Assembly (NCBI GenBank): GCA_947174975.1
Contig: CAMWLA010000039.1
Coordinates: 1-9,938, forward strand
Reading direction: 5' to 3'
DNA length: 9,938 bases
Source of the DNA: an uncultured Clostridia bacterium
GTDB lineage: Bacteria; Bacillota; Clostridia; Christensenellales; Borkfalkiaceae
Positions 5,496 through 9,938 of the stretch are shown piece after piece. Made by a program: the position numbers and the translations under genes. The number at the start of each line of letters is the position of its first letter. Position 1 is the stretch's first letter. The notes beneath the pieces were generated by a model that made no database searches, had not been told where the DNA came from, and saw nothing but the letters and a program-made list of their open reading frames with translations.

Positions 5496-5537
5496 CATTC
5501 ACTAATCAATACCAAATTCGTTTTATTCGAAATTGCG

Positions 5538-5566
5538 TTGCAATATGTAAACTTATTTGATATAAT
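5538..5566 (+). promoter_or_regulatory. Promoter of the RyR-domain membrane protein gene
   Basis: TATAAT at 5561-5566 is a perfect -10 box and TTGCAA at 5538-5543 (4 of 6) is the -35, with a 17-nt spacer. Initiation near 5573 leaves a 24-nt leader with GACGAGGT before the ATG at 5597. Confidence 0.65.
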
Positions 5567-5596
5567 AACGGTAACTACTTAAGACGAGGTCTTTTT

Positions 5597-7711
5597 ATGA
5601 TTGTTTTGTGCATACTGTATTTAATTTTCGAGATATTGATGCTGGCGTTTCTCGCCAACAAAATAAGAAAATGCAAACAGATTTCACTTAAGGATACCGT
5701 AATTTATCCTTTCCTTATGGTAGTATCCGCGCTGGTTTTATGCACGGCGTCCGCGGAATGTCTTACCCCCGAAAAGTGGTATGAAAACGTAACGTACGCG
5801 CTATCAAAAGTATTCGACGTGATAAAGCTTTCCGCCGACAGCAAGCTTATGGTTGCTTTACAGAACAACGATATCTTTATGCTTATAGACTACGTATTGC
5901 TGTACGTAATTTCGGCGCTTGCATTGTTCAGCCTATCCCTCTCGCTTGTAAAGACGCTTATCAAAAATATTTTGCGCATAAAGATTTTTAACGACGAAAT
6001 AGACTTTATTTTCGGAATGAATGACGACGCGAAAGCTTACATAAACAACCTTACCGCCGATGAAAGAAAAAAGACTTGCGTAGTTTTAGAGCAGACGGAA
6101 AACAAAAACTACACTACGGAAAAAATGTATCTTGACGACAGCGGAATTAAGTATTACGTACTACCCTACGGCAACGAAAAAGATTTTGCAAAAACCGTAT
6201 CGCACCTCACTTCGCGCAAGAAAAAGAAGTACTACTTAATAGGCTTTTTCGATACCGACCGAAAGATTTACGATTTCGTCGGCTTTGCCCAAGCATATTT
6301 GAAAGCAAACAATTTATACGGCAAAAACGTACAGTTCACCGTATCTTCCGCAAGCGGACAAACGGCGTTTATAAAAGAGCTTATAAAAGGCAACCCCGAA
6401 GGCGAAGTTACCAACTCCCGCGGGAAGACGGTTCCGCTTAAAGACGAAAGCAGAGGCAATATCCGCACGTTCGACAAACACGAAATTATAGCTTACGACT
6501 TTATATGGAACAACAACTTTGCAAAATATTTCCCGAAAAAGCTCATAAACGACAACTGCACGATTCAAGACTGCGATATTAACCTGTACGTTTTGGGCTT
6601 CGGAAAAGTAAACCAAGCGCTTTTAAAAGATATTTTAGTTCAGACTCAGTTTGTAACGTTAAAGGACGGTTTACTTACTCCCAACAGAATGAACGTTACA
6701 ATATACGACAAGTGTGAAAAGCTTGAAAACGTAGATTTCGCATACGGACTTTTAAAGTACGACGAAAGCAACTTCAAAAAGGAAAACTTCCTCGAACTGC
6801 CGAAGTGCTACTCTTCGCAGATAAATTATCAGTTTGATACAAACACGGGCGAACCCAATTTTATAAACACTATCTACGACGAAATAAAGCAGCGCGGAAA
6901 GAAAAAACCGCAGATCAATTATTTCCTCATTTCACTCGGAAGCGACTACGAAAACAGCCTTATCGCAAAACGGCTTAAAGACAGCTTCTCCCTTCTCGGG
7001 GAAAATTACACGAATACTTTCTTCGTAAGATGCAGACAGTCTTTAACCCTTCCCAACAACAGCTTTATTTACTTCGGCGGCGACAAAGCCGTCCTCACCT
7101 ATAAAAACGTTGTGGGTGACTCGATTTATAAAATGGCGAAAATCGAGAGCTGTATCTACGAGGGCAGACCCGTCACAGAAGAAAACATTAACCTCGAATG
7201 GTCGACCCTTTCGCGCATTAAACAAGACTCCAACCTATACTCGGTTGCAAGCATACCCTTCAAGCTTTCACTTCTCAAAATAGACGACTACTCCATTTCT
7301 GAAGACGAATATTTTGCAAAGTACGACCCGAATAACGAAAGAAAAAATTACGTCTATTCGGATAAGCTTGCCAAAGCGGGCGAATTTTCGGCAAGGGACG
7401 TGCTCGCGTTTGCCGAACACGAGCGTTGGAACGCTTTCGAGCTGAGCGAGGGCGCAATGCCGATGAAAATCAAAAATTCGCTTATTATCGAGAAGCTTGA
7501 AGACGGAACCGAAAAGGCTACCTTCAAAAACAAGTCGGATAATGAAATTTACCACTTGTGCATCACCACAAGCCGCGGCTTAAACCAGTATCACGACTAC
7601 GTTGAAGAGATAAACAAAAAGTATAACCTAAACGAAACCGCGGACGTTATCGTTTACGATTACGACTTAATGGATAACGTTTTACGGCATTTAAAACAAT
7701 TAAACCGATGA
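5597..7711 (+). CDS. Membrane protein with TrkA-N-like Rossmann regions and RyR-like domain
   Basis: This 704-residue protein has about three N-terminal membrane helices (3-21, 36-53, 95-120) and a long cytosolic part. Seen: DFIFGMNDDAKAYI (136-149) resembles the first strand and glycine loop of a TrkA-N/RCK Rossmann fold. A second nucleotide-binding start is YVLGFGKVNQALLKDIL (331-347), followed by NYFLISLGSDYENSLIAKRL (441-460), typical of NAD-binding TrkA-like domains. The C-terminus has a spacer with WSTL and DSNLYSVASIPFKL (535-557), then AEHERWNAF (606-614) and a late H-x-x-x segment (653-667). This matches the bacterial ryanodine-receptor (RyR) repeat pattern E-H-x-R-W. Such TM + Rossmann + RyR proteins are known as CASTOR/POLLUX-like or predicted nucleotide sensors in conflict systems. 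No potassium-channel selectivity filter (TVGYG) is seen, so conduction is doubtful. It has its own promoter next to a tRNA and no obvious partner gene. The function is inferred only. Confidence 0.72.
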   Translation: MIVLCILYLIFEILMLAFLANKIRKCKQISLKDTVIYPFLMVVSALVLCTASAECLTPEKWYENVTYALSKVFDVIKLSADSKLMVALQNNDIFMLIDYVLLYVISALALFSLSLSLVKTLIKNILRIKIFNDEIDFIFGMNDDAKAYINNLTADERKKTCVVLEQTENKNYTTEKMYLDDSGIKYYVLPYGNEKDFAKTVSHLTSRKKKKYYLIGFFDTDRKIYDFVGFAQAYLKANNLYGKNVQFTVSSASGQTAFIKELIKGNPEGEVTNSRGKTVPLKDESRGNIRTFDKHEIIAYDFIWNNNFAKYFPKKLINDNCTIQDCDINLYVLGFGKVNQALLKDILVQTQFVTLKDGLLTPNRMNVTIYDKCEKLENVDFAYGLLKYDESNFKKENFLELPKCYSSQINYQFDTNTGEPNFINTIYDEIKQRGKKKPQINYFLISLGSDYENSLIAKRLKDSFSLLGENYTNTFFVRCRQSLTLPNNSFIYFGGDKAVLTYKNVVGDSIYKMAKIESCIYEGRPVTEENINLEWSTLSRIKQDSNLYSVASIPFKLSLLKIDDYSISEDEYFAKYDPNNERKNYVYSDKLAKAGEFSARDVLAFAEHERWNAFELSEGAMPMKIKNSLIIEKLEDGTEKATFKNKSDNEIYHLCITTSRGLNQYHDYVEEINKKYNLNETADVIVYDYDLMDNVLRHLKQLNR

Positions 7712-7774
7712 ACTGTTGATTTTTGAGATTTAACAGTGTACAATAAGCATATAATTACGTAAAGGAGAAAAATT
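7712..7774 (+). promoter_or_regulatory. Intergenic region with likely ABC-operon promoter and inverted repeat
   Basis: There is no terminator after the RyR-protein gene. TATAAT at 7750-7755 is a clear -10. The -35 is ambiguous: TTGAGA at 7723-7728 (5 of 6) is 21 nt away, and TTAACA at 7730-7735 (5 of 6) is 14 nt away. An inverted repeat ACTGTT (7712-7717) / AACAGT (7732-7737) covers this area and could be an operator. AAAGGAG at 7761-7767 is the ribosome binding site of the ABC ATPase. Confidence 0.4.
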
Positions 7775-8476
7775 TTGGGAGAATACATTTTCGAATGCGA
7801 CAACGTTTTCAAAAGCTACGGCTCAACCCTCGCACTTGACAACGTTTCGTTTAAAGTAAAACCCGGCGGCGTAGTCGGGCTGTTAGGTCCCAACGCAAGC
7901 GGAAAATCAACGCTTATTAAGCTTGCAATGGGCATGCTTCAACCCAACGACGGCAGACTGCTAATCGACGGCAAAGCGCCCGGCGCTGAAACGAAGAAAA
8001 TAACCGCGTATCTGCCCGACGCGAACTATCTGTACAACTGGATGACGGTTGAGCAGCAAGTTAAGTACTGTGCGGACTTTTTCAAAGATTTCAATATGGA
8101 AAAATGCGACGCACTTTTGAACAGACTGCAAATTGCAAAAAAGCAGAAAATCAAATCTCTTTCCAAAGGTACGAAAGAAAAGCTGGGACTGATTCTTACA
8201 ATGTCGCGCGACGCACAGCTGTACATTCTGGACGAACCTATTGCGGGCGTTGACCCCGCGGCGCGCGATTTCATTCTGGACACGGTTATGACTAACCGCG
8301 CGGAGGGCTCCACCATTTTCCTCTGCACCCACCTCATCGCCGATATCGAACCGATATTGACGCACGCGATATTCTTAAACCGCGGCAGAATCGTTTTGGA
8401 CGCACCCGTTGCCGAGGTTAAGGAAAAAGAGGGCAAATCGCTTGACGAAATGTTCAGGGAGGTGTTCAAATGGTAA
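7775..8476 (+). CDS. ABC transporter ATP-binding protein (YtrB-like)
   Basis: This 233-residue ABC ATPase has Walker A GPNASGKST (38-46), signature LSKGTKEKLGL (129-139), Walker B LYILDEP (149-155), a D-loop GVD and the H-loop His186. The Q-loop position reads AYLPDANYLYNWMT, without a glutamine, as in the YtrB/BcrA-like group with YLPD or YLPE. The start is TTG at 7775, chosen because AAAGGAG ends 7 nt before it and the next in-frame starts would cut into the first strand. The stop overlaps the permease start (ATGGTAA, 7 nt), so the two form one transporter, presumably a dimer of each. The family includes exporters and antibiotic-response transporters. YtrB-type genes often have a GntR repressor at the front of the operon, and none is present here. 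The substrate is unknown. Confidence 0.93.
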   Translation: MGEYIFECDNVFKSYGSTLALDNVSFKVKPGGVVGLLGPNASGKSTLIKLAMGMLQPNDGRLLIDGKAPGAETKKITAYLPDANYLYNWMTVEQQVKYCADFFKDFNMEKCDALLNRLQIAKKQKIKSLSKGTKEKLGLILTMSRDAQLYILDEPIAGVDPAARDFILDTVMTNRAEGSTIFLCTHLIADIEPILTHAIFLNRGRIVLDAPVAEVKEKEGKSLDEMFREVFKW

Positions 8477-9237
8477 TGGTTAGAAAGCTTATTAAGCACG
8501 AACTGTTTAATACGGTACGTATCGCAATGATACCCGCTATCGTCATGGTGCTTTTGGCAATACTTGCAAGAATTATGTTTGCAACCTCCGGCACGACCTT
8601 GGCTATTATAATGGTGGTTTTCTACCTCTTCTTTATGATGGCTACTCTCTTTATAGGATTTTGGTTCGGAATTTACAGCTTCTATCAGTCGCTGTTTACA
8701 AGTACGGGATATTTAACCCTATCCCTTCCCGTCACACCCGACCAGCTTATATGGTCAAAGCTTCTTTCGGCTATAATCGTTGAATTTGCAAGCGCGATAA
8801 TATGCATACTCTCCGCGTGCATTTTCTTCATAGGTCTGCCCGTCGATATTTTAGATGCAATCGGCAGTGCCTTTTCGCTAATAGGAGATGCAATCAGCTA
8901 TTTCGCAGCTGCCGAGCCACTCTTCTTCGTAGAGCTTGTCATTATGGGAATACTCTTCATTCCTCTGTCGTTTTTGGTATTCTACGCGGTAATGTGCATA
9001 GGTCAGCTTTTCACTTCCAAAAACCGCAAGGGTATGGCAATCGGACTGTATATCGCTTTGATGTTCGTATGGAACATTTTAAGCACGACAGTATTCTCCG
9101 GTATCAACGACGCAATGATCGAAATTTCGATACACCTCTATATGTGGGTAAGAATAGTATTCTTTGCCGCGGTTGACGTGGGTTGCTACTTCCTCGTAAG
9201 ATATATAATCAAAAATAAAGTAAATTTACTTGCGTAA
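8470..9237 (+). CDS. ABC-2-type transporter permease
   Basis: This 255-residue integral membrane protein has six predicted helices at about 18-37, 43-68, 98-123, 150-176, 188-208 and 224-246. The motif GYLTLSLPVTPDQLIWSKLL (80-99) after helix 2 is the coupling-region pattern (LPVS...SK) of ABC-2 permeases that pair with BcrA/YtrB-like ATPases. Two starts are possible, ATG at 8470 and ATG at 8476 (TAATG with the ATPase stop). GGGAGGTG at 8457-8464 is better spaced for 8470. The gene is flanked by overlaps on both sides, so it is translated as part of the operon. The transported compound cannot be told from sequence. Confidence 0.9.
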   Translation: MVMVRKLIKHELFNTVRIAMIPAIVMVLLAILARIMFATSGTTLAIIMVVFYLFFMMATLFIGFWFGIYSFYQSLFTSTGYLTLSLPVTPDQLIWSKLLSAIIVEFASAIICILSACIFFIGLPVDILDAIGSAFSLIGDAISYFAAAEPLFFVELVIMGILFIPLSFLVFYAVMCIGQLFTSKNRKGMAIGLYIALMFVWNILSTTVFSGINDAMIEISIHLYMWVRIVFFAAVDVGCYFLVRYIIKNKVNLLA

Positions 9238-9905
9238 TGAACATTGAAGAGAACGTTAAAAATCTTTTAAACGGCTTGTCCGAAAATCCTTTCGGCGAAA
9301 AGGTGACTTTGGTTGCCGCCGTGAAAACGCAGACGCCGTCTAATATAAACGCCGCTATAAATGCGGGAATTACGGATATAGGCGACAACCGCGTTCAAGA
9401 ATTTTGCGAAAAGTACGATAAAATTACGGGAAACCCCAAACGGCACTTTATCGGGCACTTACAAACCAACAAGATTAAATATCTTTTGGGCAAGGTCGAC
9501 TTATACCACTCCGTTGACAGAATGAATTTAGCCGAGGAGTTATCCTCTCTAGGCGAAAAACGGGGTGTAACATCCGAAATACTCTTGCAAGTGAATATCG
9601 GAAACGAAGCGACGAAGGGCGGGTTCGATTACAGCGAAATATTCGACGTATACAAAAAAGTCAAAGCACTGCCCAACCTTAAAATTCGCGGACTCATGGC
9701 AATGCTGCCCGATTCGGACGATAATAAGCTTTTATGCACCTTGGCACATAGAATGCGCGACGCATATGACGCTTTAAAAAGTGCAGACGAAAACATATGC
9801 GCGCTGTCTATGGGTATGAGCGGTGATTACAGGCTTTGTATCGACGCGGGAAGCAATATGATACGCCTCGGCACCGCGATATTTGGAACAAGAAATTACA
9901 ATTAA
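9237..9905 (+). CDS. yggS: YggS/PLPBP-family pyridoxal phosphate homeostasis protein
   Basis: This 222-residue member of the YggS/YlmE/PROSC family forms a TIM-barrel that binds pyridoxal 5'-phosphate and buffers vitamin B6 and amino-acid metabolism without a known catalytic reaction. Seen: the PLP-binding Lys30 in LVAAVKTQT (usual form VSKT), GDNRVQEF (49-56, usual GENRVQE), HFIGHLQTNK (70-79), HSVDR (91-95), LMAMLP (153-158), LSMGMSGDY (190-198) and the phosphate-binding end GSNMIRLGTAIFG (205-217). The length is typical. The ATG overlaps the permease stop as TAATG and lacks a clear ribosome binding site, so it depends on translational coupling. In many Gram-positives ylmE precedes sepF and ylmG; here a terminator follows immediately and the partner is an ABC transporter instead. 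Confidence 0.95.
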   Translation: MNIEENVKNLLNGLSENPFGEKVTLVAAVKTQTPSNINAAINAGITDIGDNRVQEFCEKYDKITGNPKRHFIGHLQTNKIKYLLGKVDLYHSVDRMNLAEELSSLGEKRGVTSEILLQVNIGNEATKGGFDYSEIFDVYKKVKALPNLKIRGLMAMLPDSDDNKLLCTLAHRMRDAYDALKSADENICALSMGMSGDYRLCIDAGSNMIRLGTAIFGTRNYN

Positions 9906-9938
9906 TAAAGAGCGGACGATTTCGTCCGCTCTTTATTA
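9903..9938 (+). terminator. Strong hairpin terminator of the ABC-yggS operon
   Basis: A perfect 17-bp inverted repeat (arms 9903-9919 and 9922-9938) has the core AGAGCGGACGA. It begins at the yggS stop codon, and the right arm contains CTTTATTA. The window ends here, so any further U-tract is not visible. The symmetrical AT-rich flanks suggest it could work in both directions. Confidence 0.85.

Noticed and set aside
5374..5596. Riboswitch or other leader RNA upstream of the RyR protein gene
   Set aside because: The predicted leader is only about 24 nt, too short for a riboswitch, and no known aptamer pattern is seen.
5597..5960. A potassium-channel pore in the RyR protein
   Set aside because: The N-terminal helices are present, but no TVGYG-like selectivity filter or pore helix pattern is visible, so I did not call it a channel.
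8026..8499. 157-codon minus-strand frame opposite the ABC ATPase
   Set aside because: It is antisense to a gene with intact Walker A, signature and Walker B motifs, and no family is recognised in it.

Overview
The window looks like a chromosomal segment of a low-to-moderate G+C Gram-positive bacterium, most likely an anaerobic gut Clostridia (possibly Christensenellales-like). The reasons are near-consensus SigA-type promoters with 17-nt spacers, AGGAG-type ribosome binding sites, two TTG starts, TGA used as a stop, a PepV/Sapep-type dipeptidase, a RadC with clostridial sequence features, and compact intergenic regions with hairpin terminators. The lineage is inferred from gene content and style; no rRNA is present to confirm it.

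Layout, left to right. A monocistronic MIF/tautomerase-like gene (120-461, +) with its own promoter ends in a bidirectional terminator. It faces a leftward operon, radC - sensor histidine kinase - NarL/DesR-type response regulator (3113 down to 539, -), whose three genes overlap each other. A divergent, overlapping promoter region (3147-3177) separates this operon from a rightward M20-family dipeptidase (3210-4460, +). A second bidirectional terminator lies between the dipeptidase and a leftward unknown four-helix membrane protein (4500-5039, -), which is driven by a perfect TTGACA-17-TATAAT promoter.

The region 5100-5600 is the most unusual at the DNA level. It holds a tRNA-Arg(ACG) gene on the minus strand, also with a perfect consensus promoter. 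Downstream of it lies a block of palindromes that contains an inverted copy of the tRNA's own 3' half, a second diverged copy 122 bp further on, and a direct repeat of the tRNA 3' end. This looks like a small tRNA-derived or tRNA-targeting repeat element.

To the right is a 704-residue protein (5597-7711, +) with about three N-terminal membrane helices, two TrkA-N/Rossmann-like regions and a C-terminal RyR-like domain. This is the architecture of predicted nucleotide-sensing membrane proteins in the CASTOR/POLLUX-like and conflict-system literature, and it is the best candidate here for a poorly described system. The last block is a translationally coupled operon of ABC ATPase - six-helix ABC permease - YggS/PLPBP-type PLP-homeostasis protein (7775-9905, +), closed by a strong 17-bp hairpin terminator.

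No rRNA, CRISPR array, transposase or phage gene is visible. No stretch longer than 300 bases lacks a gene or RNA; the two largest gaps (5040-5296 and 5374-5596) are described under their features.
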